Shown here piece after piece: positions 25,980-34,019 of a stretch of DNA of 45,693 nucleotides. The notes under the pieces are model-generated. The model was not told the DNA's origin, made no database searches, and was given only the letters and a program-made list of their open reading frames with translations. Numbering within the stretch: the first letter of the stretch is position 1; every line of letters starts with the position of its first letter. This stretch comes from an uncultured Lachnospiraceae bacterium (GTDB lineage Bacteria > Bacillota > Clostridia > Lachnospirales > Lachnospiraceae). Where the stretch lies: contig CABUPO010000012.1 of the NCBI GenBank assembly GCA_902493385.1, forward strand, positions 1-45,693. The letters run 5' to 3'. The position numbers and the translations under genes are program-made.

Positions 25980-26292
25980 TACAAGAGAAAAATTAAAGAA
26001 GGTATGTTTATCATAGCCGTATCTGCTGACCAAGGCAATCTTATGCCTATGACCACGTTGAAAGTTATGCCCAATAATGCTATAGCTAATGCGGCCATTA
26101 AAACAGATTTATCCTTCTCAAAGAATTCTTTTATAAGTAAAAATATCAAATCCATTAGAAACAAACACGTCAAAAACCAAAGTACACTTGAGATTGGTAA
26201 GCCAGTATGGTTAAAGAAAAGAATATGCCTTATTGGTTCTAATATTGGTGCATCACGCTTGAGAATCAACCATAATATATAATACTGTACCA
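25980..26292 (-). pseudogene. Fragment of a family-3 membrane acyltransferase
   Basis: A minus-strand frame of about 100 codons, without its own start, encodes membrane segments like those of sugar O-acyltransferases (HTGLPISSVLWFLTCLFLMD, then ALAIALLGITFNVVIGIRLPWSADTAMINIP). Homologues are about 330-370 residues, so both ends are missing. The N-terminal side stops near the TnpV-like remnant, and the C-terminal side runs into the tRNA-Pro promoter. It appears to be a leftover from a former polysaccharide or island gene. The remaining frame reads through the tRNA and is not a functional gene. Confidence 0.6.
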
Positions 26293-26380
26293 GTACAGTG
26301 AATTGAAAAGCAGTTGTAACAAAGGAGTCAAAAAAGCCTTATAACCGCTGAAAATCAACACAAGAAGGAGCTGAAATGCT

Positions 26381-26422
26381 ATGAAATCTCTATTTGAAGA
26401 AATGGGCGGTACATACCACTGA
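26381..26422 (+). pseudogene. TnpV-like transposon protein remnant (13 codons)
   Basis: An AAGGAG site is followed by ATG and MKSLFEEMGGTYH, then TGA. This N-terminus matches, from memory, that of the TnpV proteins carried by clostridial transposons, which are about 120 residues long. The rest is absent. It would be the trace of a lost mobile element. Confidence 0.4.
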
Positions 26423-26534
26423 TAACGGGCATTTTCTATCATCGGGGGTATTGGCAATTGACAAGCCTCTATGAATCGCAGCCTCGATCATAACTTTATT
26501 ATACTTAAACGCAACTTTTGGTACTATACAAAAA

Positions 26535-27557
26535 TTAGCTACTTTCCTCTATGCTGGCCACAAGCTTATCGAAGTCACTCTGATATGTCCTGTCTTGCAA
26601 GACACGGTATTTTTCAAACTCACTTTCCGCAAAGGCTTTGGCAATAGCGGCGGTTACTTTGCCCTTGTCATGCAAAATATCTTCTTCATTGAACTGGAGG
26701 AACGCATCCAGACGAATCACCCAGTCCTGCATATACATGATGTTTCCCCGCCGTGCCTGACGTTCCGCATAGTCCAGATACATTGTTACGATCTCGTTCA
26801 GATTTTTCATTTCTTCTTCATTTAAGTCGTTCTTAGCAATTGAAACATCTGCCTTACGAATGCGGCCTTGCGGAGCGTTTTTCCAAATGGTCAGACCCAT
26901 ATTCGGTTTTGTGCTGTCGGCCCGCTCATAGATGATTTCTGCCGCCGTATGGTGGGTGACAGCATAATGGAGTTTATTTTGTACTGTTGCAAAAAATTCT
27001 TTCGTAATTGGACTGTTCACATCATAGTCAGCGCTACACTGGGAGTAAATGTCCGTGATTTTCTGACAGAACCGGCGTTCACTGGAACGAATGTCACGAA
27101 TACGCTCCAACTGCTCCTCAAAATAGTCTTTACCGAAGAAGTTTTCCGGCTCCCGCAGGCGAGCATCATCCATTACATAACCTTTAACAATAAACTCTTT
27201 TAATATACGGTTTGCCCAAATGCGGAACATGGTTGCTTTTTTAGAATTAACACGGTATCCGACCGCAATGATGGCATCCAGATTATAATAATTAGTATTA
27301 TATCGCTTACCATCTGCCGCAGTTGTTTCCATTTTGGAAACAACTGATTCCTCCACTAATTCGCCAGAATCGAAGATGTTTTTTAAGTGTTTTGAAATGG
27401 CAGCTTTTTGAACTTCAAATAATTCAGCCATTTTTGCCTGTGTCAGCCATAGGTTTTCCTGATATAGAAGAATTTCAACCCGGACATCGCCGTTATCAGT
27501 TTTATAAAACAGGATTTCTCTTGTTTCATAGGGCGTAAGTTTGTTTTCTTCGTTCAT
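26535..27557 (-). CDS. RhuM-family (virulence-associated) protein
   Basis: This 340-residue protein belongs to the RhuM family, named from a Salmonella pathogenicity-island gene and now common on mobile elements. An N-terminal DNA-binding-like segment (LWLTQAKMAELFEVQKAAISKHLKNI, residues about 35-60) is followed by the conserved KMETTAADGKRYNTNYYNLDAIIAVGYRVNSKKAT core (shown as family feature) and a helical C-terminal Fic/DOC-partner-like domain with THHTAAEIIYERAD. Its molecular activity is not known. It seems intact, while most neighbours are broken. It may be part of an island defence or toxin module, which is inference. Confidence 0.85.
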   Translation of the reverse strand: MNEENKLTPYETREILFYKTDNGDVRVEILLYQENLWLTQAKMAELFEVQKAAISKHLKNIFDSGELVEESVVSKMETTAADGKRYNTNYYNLDAIIAVGYRVNSKKATMFRIWANRILKEFIVKGYVMDDARLREPENFFGKDYFEEQLERIRDIRSSERRFCQKITDIYSQCSADYDVNSPITKEFFATVQNKLHYAVTHHTAAEIIYERADSTKPNMGLTIWKNAPQGRIRKADVSIAKNDLNEEEMKNLNEIVTMYLDYAERQARRGNIMYMQDWVIRLDAFLQFNEEDILHDKGKVTAAIAKAFAESEFEKYRVLQDRTYQSDFDKLVASIEESS

Positions 27558-27571
27558 GACTATTCCCCCCT

Positions 27572-28304
27572 CTACTCCCCGTTTTTATTCTTTGCTCTGC
27601 TCTTGTACACATTATGCTTGTTTTTACACTGAGGGCTGCAAAAAACTGCGCGCGGTCTGCTGGCAACAAAGGCTTTTGTACAATGTCGACAAAGGCGGAT
27701 CGGATTTTCACTGTCTGTCAGCATGAAGCTGAACATCATCTGTATGCCCAACAGCATCGAATGAAAATCCCATACAATCGTATCGCTCGGCGTATTCCCG
27801 CTGAAAACTCATATTGACCGCCATCGGCTTATCTGTCATGGTCATGGCAAGCGCCATCATAACCCGGTCATTTTCGATGTTCCACATGGATTCCACGCCA
27901 CGCTTGACTACATCCGGTTTGTCAAAGGGAAAGAACAAGTTGAGATAATCCTCCGTGGACATTGTTTCCTCTTTGATAAAATGGTTTTTAGGCAAATAGA
28001 CCTCTTCATACTCCATAAAGTTCGGCGTAGTCGGAAGTGCGGTCATCAGGCCGAATAACCCATATTTTATGGCAAACTGCTGGATGGCCTTTTGAATCTC
28101 TGCATCTGGTTTCTTTCCCATTTCCATACGACCGATGTTAATGGCGTCCAGTACAATTTGTTCATATTCGATCAGCGGATCATAGATGCTCGGCTGTGCT
28201 GTTGTTGTTGGAGTAAGGTACAGCGTTCCGTCCGCTGCTGTTTTCCATTCATATTCACTGTATCGCACCCAACTGGAGCTGGTGCGCTCAAATAAGCTTT
28301 TCAT
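27572..28304 (-). pseudogene. DUF6076-type protein gene with internal deletion and frameshift
   Basis: The start (MKSLFERTSSSWVRYSEYEW) has GGGTGAGG upstream, and the frame is intact to AERYD at about residue 176. It then joins, one base out of frame, to a C-terminal part (TIVWDFHSMLLGIQMMFSF, then the zinc-binding CRHC...CSPQC finger). In the family, as I recall it, a further stretch lies between these parts. The junction falls on ACGAT (27777-27781), which is shared by both sides, so deletion by short homology is likely. The original frame closes after 24 more unrelated codons. The gene follows a DUF6429-type gene at a distance of 4 bases, a pairing common on clostridial elements. Confidence 0.65.
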
Positions 28305-28308
28305 ATCC

Positions 28309-28587
28309 TCACCCCTGTTTCCAATCATCTATACCGTACTTGGCTAACAGTTTTCTTGCTCGCTCCATGCCGCTTTCGGTAATATAAACGGACTTGGAAC
28401 GGGACGGATGGTTGCCCTGCCTTATGTAGTCGGCATCATCTAAATTGTTAAGAATATCAAAATCATAACCTTTCCAAGCATAGAAATCTTTTGCTTCGGA
28501 AAACTTCTCGCCCTGTGCAAACCGTGAGAGGTACAACAGTATCAGCGTTAATTCCCGCATTGCTTCTTCCGCTTTTATGTTACTCAT
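28309..28587 (-). CDS. DUF6429-type small protein
   Basis: This 92-residue protein has the features of the DUF6429 family: ELTLILLYLSRF, a WKGYDFDILNNLDDADYI segment, and RSKSVYITESGMERARKLL. The fold is likely to be a small winged-helix-like one. Its function is unknown. It lies immediately upstream of the broken DUF6076-type gene and was probably co-transcribed with it. Confidence 0.7.
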   Translation of the reverse strand: MSNIKAEEAMRELTLILLYLSRFAQGEKFSEAKDFYAWKGYDFDILNNLDDADYIRQGNHPSRSKSVYITESGMERARKLLAKYGIDDWKQG

Positions 28588-28649
28588 ATTTTTCTAACTC
28601 CTACTTATATAGTGTAACCTAAATAACCAAAAATCGTATTAGCATTATA

Positions 28650-28896
28650 CTATTTCTTATTCCCAGAATCAACCGTTTCGCTGCTTTTTGCTAAAAAAGC
28701 CTTTTCCAACAAGGTCATTGGCTGCTGCTTGTTCGCCTCTTCTGTAAGGGCGGCAAGCAGATTTTTTCGTATCTTTTTCAGCATCGTTCCACGCACCTTG
28801 CGGATATTGCGGTCACTCTGTTGCCGTTTATCAAAAAAATCGTTATCCACGCGCCGGAAAAGATAGACGGCAAGCGTTTTCAGAAAGTGGATATTG
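28650..28896 (-). pseudogene. Unrecognised C-terminal gene fragment fused to the IS21 remnant
   Basis: Just after the break in the IS21 transposase, a frame of about 80 codons (from HFLKTLAVYLFRRVDNDFF to KSSETVDSGNKK, with a KKIRKNLLAALTEEANKQQ helix) reaches a stop at 28650. It has no start of its own apart from an internal ATG. Base composition is higher in G+C than in the polysaccharide genes. I do not recognise the family. It is probably the tail of a gene from the same lost element. Confidence 0.35.
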
Positions 28897-29419
28897 TCTG
28901 GCAGACACACTCGGCAGTTTCACCGCCAAAGACCTGGCTGTACCCGTCGTTACTGTAAGGGAAAGATACCGTAAGATATTTCCTGCGGCACAGCTTTCCT
29001 GCCTCATAAAAGTCTGCTTCGCCAAAATCCACTTGTGCCGGTCCCGGATCCCAAATGAGTTCTAAGTTCGCTTTTTGCGTTTGTACAGACCTGCATTTTT
29101 TCATGTAGCGCTGCACAATGCTGTAGCTTCCGTCAAACCCGTGCTCCTCCTTCAGGCGATCATAGACCCGTTTGGCTGTGTGGTGTTGTTTTCTCCAGTG
29201 TTTTTTGTCCTCCTCGAGCCATTCGTGTATGACAGGCTTAAAAGGGTCCAGCTTGGAAGGTATTTCCTGAATGACCGGCGGTGTTGGGGAGAAATCCTCC
29301 CTGGCAAGATATTTCCGTATTGTTTTCGGATCCGCACCGGTTTTTTCGGAAATTTCGCTGATACGGTATCCACAATTGCTCAAATCTTTGATATGATTGA
29401 TTTGGGACATAGTAAGCAT
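28880..29419 (-). pseudogene. istA: IS21-family transposase IstA, C-terminally truncated
   Basis: The 179 codons start at MLTMSQINHIKDLS with a helix-turn-helix (RISEISEKTGADPKTIRKYL) and enter the DDE catalytic domain with the first Asp in AQVDFGEADF. IstA proteins are normally 350-500 residues, so over half is lost, and the helper gene istB is absent. The true sequence ends at ECVCQ. The last codons belong to foreign sequence. The element can no longer move by itself. Confidence 0.8.
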
Positions 29420-29573
29420 CTTCCTTTCCTCCTTTATCGTTGGTAGTGCTTAGATAAAGGATAAATGTAATGTTAAGGGGCTTCAATATGTCCCGCCTTT
29501 TTTAGGGAAATTCCCTTGCTCATTTCAGGGAATTATGACGCTTTTTTTCGGTAATTTTAGTGTATCATAAACA
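28897..29573 (-). mobile_element. Truncated IS21-like insertion sequence
   Basis: The left end begins on the minus strand at 29573 with TGT, directly after GCAGAT of the interrupted nucleotidyltransferase gene. About 150 bases of AT-rich terminal sequence precede istA. The element ends within istA at about 28897, where unrelated sequence begins. The right end and istB are missing, so a later deletion removed them together with the 3' part of the host gene. Confidence 0.65.
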
Positions 29574-29957
29574 ATCTGCATTGATAACGGCAAACGGCTC
29601 GTGGATCAGATCCTTTGCTGATAATACTGCCTGTCCGGTTCCCCAGGGTTTCGTCCTGGCAGATGGAACGGTGTATCCGTCCGGGACAGCGGAAAGTTCC
29701 TGGAACGCATAGGCGATTTTCACATTCTGTTTCTCGCAGATTGCTTCCACGCGGTTTCCGATCCGCTCTCGGAAGTTAGCTTCAATATCTTTACGGATCA
29801 CAAAAATGATTTTATTGAATCCCGCTTCAATTGCATCATGGATGGAATAATCCATGATAATTTCATTATGTAGGCCGACCGGCTCTAACTGTTTAATTCC
29901 TGTTCCGAAACGGCTGCCGATGCCGGCGGCCATGATAAGTAGTGTTGTAGATTTCAT
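29565..29957 (-). pseudogene. Sugar-nucleotidyltransferase-like gene, cut by IS21 element
   Basis: The first 128 codons encode the N-terminal half of a nucleotidyltransferase: AAGIGSRFG (signature loop), KQLEPVG, PWGTGQAVLSAKDLI and the metal-binding NAD at the end of VINAD. Such enzymes activate sugar phosphates or related groups for surface polysaccharide and are usually near 300 residues. After NAD the frame enters the IS end and stops two codons later. The ATG overlaps the ferredoxin stop by 4 bases (ATGA). It is the last gene of the polysaccharide operon and non-functional as it stands. Confidence 0.75.
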
Positions 29958-30193
29958 ATCATATCCTTCCTTTTGTCCTTATTATTCTCATATGAAGTTA
30001 CCTTATCTGCTTTAAATGGACAGACTTTTAAGCACATATAACATCTTACGCACTTCTCTTCATCTACCTGCGGATACTCAAATCCTTCATCATCCTCAAC
30101 CATACTGATTGCTTCTTTAGGACAGATAGCATAGCAGGCAGTACAGCCACAGCATTCTTCTTTTCTATTATATAGAATTGGTATCTCTTTCAT
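29954..30193 (-). CDS. Two-cluster 4Fe-4S ferredoxin-like protein
   Basis: This 79-residue protein has two CxxCxxCxxxCP motifs (CCGCTACYAICP and CVRCYMCLKVCP), enough for two 4Fe-4S clusters. It sits directly downstream of the FrhB-like gene and is ATGA-coupled to the nucleotidyltransferase. In other genomes such ferredoxin and FrhB-like domains are fused or adjacent in polysaccharide clusters together with pyruvyl transferases. It probably passes electrons to the FrhB-like partner. The reaction is not known. AGGAGGAG precedes the ATG. Confidence 0.85.
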   Translation of the reverse strand: MKEIPILYNRKEECCGCTACYAICPKEAISMVEDDEGFEYPQVDEEKCVRCYMCLKVCPFKADKVTSYENNKDKRKDMI

Positions 30194-30270
30194 TTAACTC
30201 CTCCTGCAAATTTCTTATTTTTGATCACTTATCTGAAACACAAAACACAAATAGTAATCAGTAGTCGGAG

Positions 30271-31272
30271 TCAGCAGAATACCCCCCCCCGAACTATTTT
30301 CTTAACCATGTTCTTTATTTTCCGTTTTACCTTTGTTTTTGCAGGAACTTTAACTGGCACAGCATATTTTGCCGTAAGTTCATCGAAACTCAAATTATGC
30401 ATATCCGAAAAAAATACATCCCTCTGGGGTGGTCTTGCAGCTGAACGGTATTCAGCCGGATTATTTCTAACGCCATCCTCATAGGATACCTCCTTAACCT
30501 CCATGTTTTTACATACCTGATTGAATAACTCCGCCCCTCTCTCCGTTTTGACAAGAACAAGTGAGATACCTCGATTGTCATTCATCTCAGGTGCAACATT
30601 GTGGATTCCCCAGAAATCGGCTATGGTAAGGTCGGATAATTTATTTTCTTTCGCCCTGCACTCATAACAAGATGGCCGAAGGCAATAATCTCTTAAGAAC
30701 ATCAGCATAAAAGGATCTTCGTCTTTGGAAATATATTTTCTTCGAACTTTTCTACTCTGTACTCGCCGAATAGCTTCCTTCATACCAAAGTCCGTCCAAC
30801 TATCATCCTTGCAACGAAAATTGATATATTTCAGCTTTCCTCCATGAGTCTTTTCCTGATGCTGTGCGTACCCCCTCCACAATGCAGGAGAAGGTGTACC
30901 GTGGCAGATGACATCAACGCAGATTAAATTTCCATAATTCTTTCCAAGGAAATTTTTCAAACCGTTTACCTGGCATCCTGTCCCTGTAAATAGAACCATC
31001 TTTCCGGTATCCAAATCATGCTTTACGTTCTTATATGTACTGCCGACTTTTGCCTGGAGATATTTTGATCCCCGTTGCTTCTTTAAACCATTTTCATCTG
31101 TCACTGAGACAAACTCCGCCGAATAACAATCCTCTGTCATGGCCACACCATAAACAACACCGTTCAGGGAGAAAACATAGGAAGCCAGCGCAGAAAACAC
31201 CGCTCCGGAAGAACTGCTCATCCTGATTTCATCATTTTTCAAATAACAGGCATATGTTTTTAAAGGTATCAT
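30271..31272 (-). CDS. FrhB-like (F420 hydrogenase/dehydrogenase beta-type) protein
   Basis: This 333-residue protein belongs to the family of the F420-reducing hydrogenase beta subunit C-terminal domain. Motifs are SSSGAVFSAL near the start, FTGTGCQVNGLK, CHGTPSP and the cysteine cluster CLRPSCYECR that likely binds FeS. Polysaccharide loci of gut Firmicutes and Bacteroidetes often hold this protein with pyruvyl transferases, but its substrate is unknown. Clostridia do not make F420, so another flavin is expected. The last codons run through a G9 tract (30290-30282 on the coding strand). A one-base change would replace the tail VFC by longer tails. Confidence 0.83.
   Translation of the reverse strand: MIPLKTYACYLKNDEIRMSSSSGAVFSALASYVFSLNGVVYGVAMTEDCYSAEFVSVTDENGLKKQRGSKYLQAKVGSTYKNVKHDLDTGKMVLFTGTGCQVNGLKNFLGKNYGNLICVDVICHGTPSPALWRGYAQHQEKTHGGKLKYINFRCKDDSWTDFGMKEAIRRVQSRKVRRKYISKDEDPFMLMFLRDYCLRPSCYECRAKENKLSDLTIADFWGIHNVAPEMNDNRGISLVLVKTERGAELFNQVCKNMEVKEVSYEDGVRNNPAEYRSAARPPQRDVFFSDMHNLSFDELTAKYAVPVKVPAKTKVKRKIKNMVKKIVRGGVFC
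30282..30290 (-). repeat. G9 homopolymer at the end of the FrhB-like gene
   Basis: Nine G on the coding strand, preceded by TTC. In the present state the gene ends RGGVFC. With eight G it would end RGGYSADSDY, and with ten G it would gain about 22 further residues. Both alternatives were read directly from the sequence. Confidence 0.85.
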
Positions 31273-31332
31273 GTATCTCTCCTCTTTTGATTCGTTTTAA
31301 TTGGTTGTATTAGCCTGTCCATGAACAGACAA

Positions 31333-32392
31333 TCAAACAAAACCGATCCATCGCAGCATCTTTTTCCCCATACATTTCTGTCCGATTTCTATCACTACGA
31401 AGCTGATGACGCTAGTAAGTATAAACCGCATTCCCCAGTACAAAATCCAGTTGCTATCCATCCAAGAAACTCTGCCCACAAACTTACCGACTAACAGCAA
31501 TATGATCATGTGGATGTAAAAAATCCCATAAGAGCAATCTCCAATTCTGGACAGTATACTTTCTTTCCTATCTCCTCTGCTCTCTTCCTGCAGCAACACA
31601 CCAATAAATGCACCTGTATATAAGAATGATCCTGCTGTGATCTGGCTCGTATAGAAGCCCTGACTCATGCTGTAATGACGGAGAAATAGTGCTTCAAAAC
31701 AGCTAAGCAGAAACATTATTGCCAGAATCCATTTTCTTCCATTCATCTTCAGCCCGCATTTAACCTGTATTCCCAGATAATAAAAACCAAACCATGCAGG
31801 AAATAATGTTTCATAAAGGCGTGGTGAGCTTCCCGTCATGAAATTCCAGGCATAAACATATACAAGATAAATCGGCGTCACAAGCCATAGCAGTTTTGAA
31901 ATAATTCCTTTTTCCTTTACCATCTTTACCAAAAATGGTGTGAGCAGTGTAAGTTGGAATAAAACAACGATATAATAAAATGGCGTAGCTGACTTTCCAA
32001 CAATAAACCGATATATCACACCAAGCCAGTTGACTGCCTTGCCCTTATGTATGTTTTGCAACACATTTACACCGCTATAAAGCAATGACCATATGACAAA
32101 CGGGATTAGCAAACGCCCCCCCCCGAATAGTTAGCCATGACTTATAATTATATTCCTTAGACTCAATCTTTCCGATATTTACAAAATAGCCCGACATAAA
32201 TATGAAAGTGGCTACAGCAAAGTTGATTAATTGCCTGAGAATAAGGTAGGCTGTGTTGGCAGCGCCATCTGAATAATCATATCCACCAAGAGCATGAATC
32301 AGGACAACTGCTAAAATACATATCCCTCTTATAGACTGCCAATAGGCTTTTTTACTGCCATCTGTCTCTTTTACTGAATTTATTCTCCTCAT
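31333..32392 (-). pseudogene. Family-3 membrane acyltransferase, out of frame at a G9 tract (probably phase-variable, OFF)
   Basis: The start MRRINSVKETDGSKKAYWQS and the first membrane segments (IRGICILAVVLIHALGG, FIFMSGYFV) read in one frame to residue ~91 (SWLTIRGG). The remaining eight or so helices (LLIPFVIWSLLYSG to the stop at 31333) read in another frame. The switch is at nine G (32124-32116). The total of 1060 bases becomes 1059, or 353 codons with stop, if one G is removed, and the join then reads TIRGGRLLIPFVIW, as expected of the family. Such proteins add acetyl or other acyl groups to surface sugars. The Arg-X10-His-type active site (R...HALGG) is present. A sequencing error in the homopolymer is the alternative. 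Confidence 0.85.
32116..32124 (-). repeat. G9 homopolymer inside the acyltransferase gene
   Basis: Nine G on the coding strand in the context ATTCG9CGT, within the codons for IRGG near residue 90. Eight or eleven G give the full-length frame. Nine gives 105 residues and then a stop at 32075. Confidence 0.9.
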
Positions 32393-32489
32393 TTTCCGTA
32401 CACCTTACTTTCACCTATCTTGCAATTTCCATTTCCTTAGTATCCTTTTACATGGTTGTTTTTGATACCATCACATCCATGCCCTACTG

Positions 32490-33998
32490 TTATCTCCGCA
32501 GGATTTTCCTAATTGGAGACATCACCATTTGTTTTTCTTCCTCATTCATACCCAGGAAGTACATGGATAGGCAGTAAACTACCGTATACACCAAAGCAAA
32601 TATGATAATTTGCAACAGACTTTCAATACTACAAAAATTCATAACAAAGATACCTGCAAGTACTGGAATGATTAGGGCAGGCACAAATTTGAAAATCCCC
32701 TTCCAAAAAAGCGTCATATCAAGCCCGATACGGCTATGGTAATACCAATTCATGAAAACGATATTACCTGCGAAAAGCGAAATCGCAGTACCCATTGCGG
32801 CTCCCGTAGGCCCAAACAGCTTAATTAATGGAATGCTGACAAATACATTCGCTATTGCGATAAAAAAGTACACCCCTGACCGGGTTTTATGCATATTTTT
32901 GGCCCTCTGTATTTCAATGCCAAGGTTTTGAATCAAAGGTACTGTCACCGGAATGATGAGCCATAAGGTTACATAATAGGAGTCGTCATATCCTGATCCA
33001 CCCCAAATATTCATAAATGGCTTTCCGACAAAAATAAATCCAGTTAAGATAAGGCCCAAAACAATAAATTGTATCCTTCCTATTTTTGTGAACAATCTGC
33101 TCAATTCATCATTATCATCTGACGTTGCAACAATCCGGTTTACCTTTGGCACAAACACATTCGATATCGATGTGGAAAGCTGCAAATACATTGAATTAAT
33201 CTGGCCGCCTAAACCATAGATGGCCACTGCCGTTGTCCCCGCAAGCCTACCCAGAAGGAATTTATCCACACTCCAGTTGATCTGGTCGATAATCTGGTTC
33301 AGGAAAATGAAAAACGTGAACGTCCACATTTCTTTAAGTAAACCGAATTGAAATCCCTTAAAGATAAAATGCACATGAAGCTTTTTCAAACTAAACCACA
33401 CATTTATGCAGAGCTTTGCCACCGTAAGGAACGTGGTAACTAAAACCATACCAATAGAACCATACCCCATAATCAACAATGGCAGGGCAAGGAACGGATT
33501 AAGCAAATTCTGAAGAACAACCAGCAGTTTCTGAAAGAAAAATTGCTCATGGGCTGATGTAAATGCATCAAAGACACTGTTTGGAAAAGTCAGTGCAAGA
33601 TTAAACACCATCAACGCCATAAGAATTCTTGCTGTCGGGTACTCATCAGCCGTTAATCCATCTGCAAAAATAAATTCTACATTTCCTATCATAACCACTC
33701 CGCAGAGCAGACAGATCGCAGCAATGACAAGGAAAATGACCATAAACATTCCATTGAGCCTGCTTACCTCATCTTCATCATTTTTCGCCTTGGCTTTGGA
33801 GTAAAATCTCATGTAAGACGCGGTAAATCCAAAACTCAGAAGGCTGAGATAGGAAACAACGGAATATACAAGTTGATACAACCCATATTCGCTTTGTCCG
33901 AGGAGACGAAGCATAATAGGAGTATATATTAAACCAGACAATATATGAATGATTTGTGATGCATATGACAGGATAACTCCCGCTTTTCTTTGACTCAC
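32490..33998 (-). CDS. Wzx-type polysaccharide flippase (MATE/PST superfamily)
   Basis: This 502-residue protein has about 14 membrane helices and moves lipid-linked repeat units across the membrane. The N-terminal pattern KAGVILSYASQIIHILSGL followed by YTPIMLRLLGQSEYGLYQL is characteristic of oligosaccharide flippases. The start is GTG at 33998 with AGAGG eight bases upstream. It follows the pyruvyl transferase by 21 bases. With the EpsG/Wzy-like gene it indicates a Wzx/Wzy-dependent pathway. Confidence 0.9.
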   Translation of the reverse strand: MSQRKAGVILSYASQIIHILSGLIYTPIMLRLLGQSEYGLYQLVYSVVSYLSLLSFGFTASYMRFYSKAKAKNDEDEVSRLNGMFMVIFLVIAAICLLCGVVMIGNVEFIFADGLTADEYPTARILMALMVFNLALTFPNSVFDAFTSAHEQFFFQKLLVVLQNLLNPFLALPLLIMGYGSIGMVLVTTFLTVAKLCINVWFSLKKLHVHFIFKGFQFGLLKEMWTFTFFIFLNQIIDQINWSVDKFLLGRLAGTTAVAIYGLGGQINSMYLQLSTSISNVFVPKVNRIVATSDDNDELSRLFTKIGRIQFIVLGLILTGFIFVGKPFMNIWGGSGYDDSYYVTLWLIIPVTVPLIQNLGIEIQRAKNMHKTRSGVYFFIAIANVFVSIPLIKLFGPTGAAMGTAISLFAGNIVFMNWYYHSRIGLDMTLFWKGIFKFVPALIIPVLAGIFVMNFCSIESLLQIIIFALVYTVVYCLSMYFLGMNEEEKQMVMSPIRKILRR

Positions 33999-34019
33999 TT
34001 TATCAACCTCTTTTCGGAA

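Noticed and set aside
25850..26269. Minus-strand open frame of 139 codons up to 25850
   Set aside because: It reads through tRNA-Pro. Only its upstream part resembles an acyltransferase, so it is a fragment and not a gene.
26266..26457. Small minus-strand frame with hydrophobic residues
   Set aside because: It is antisense to the TnpV-like remnant, has no ribosome site and no recognisable family.
26535..29420. A new anti-phage defence system made of RhuM, DUF6076- and DUF6429-type genes
   Set aside because: One of the three is broken, and the rest are typical cargo of clostridial elements. Nothing in the sequence shows a joint function.
32116..32124. Reading the acyltransferase as two separate working genes
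   Set aside because: The downstream part would need a TTG start in the middle of a membrane protein, and the two parts join perfectly on removing one G.
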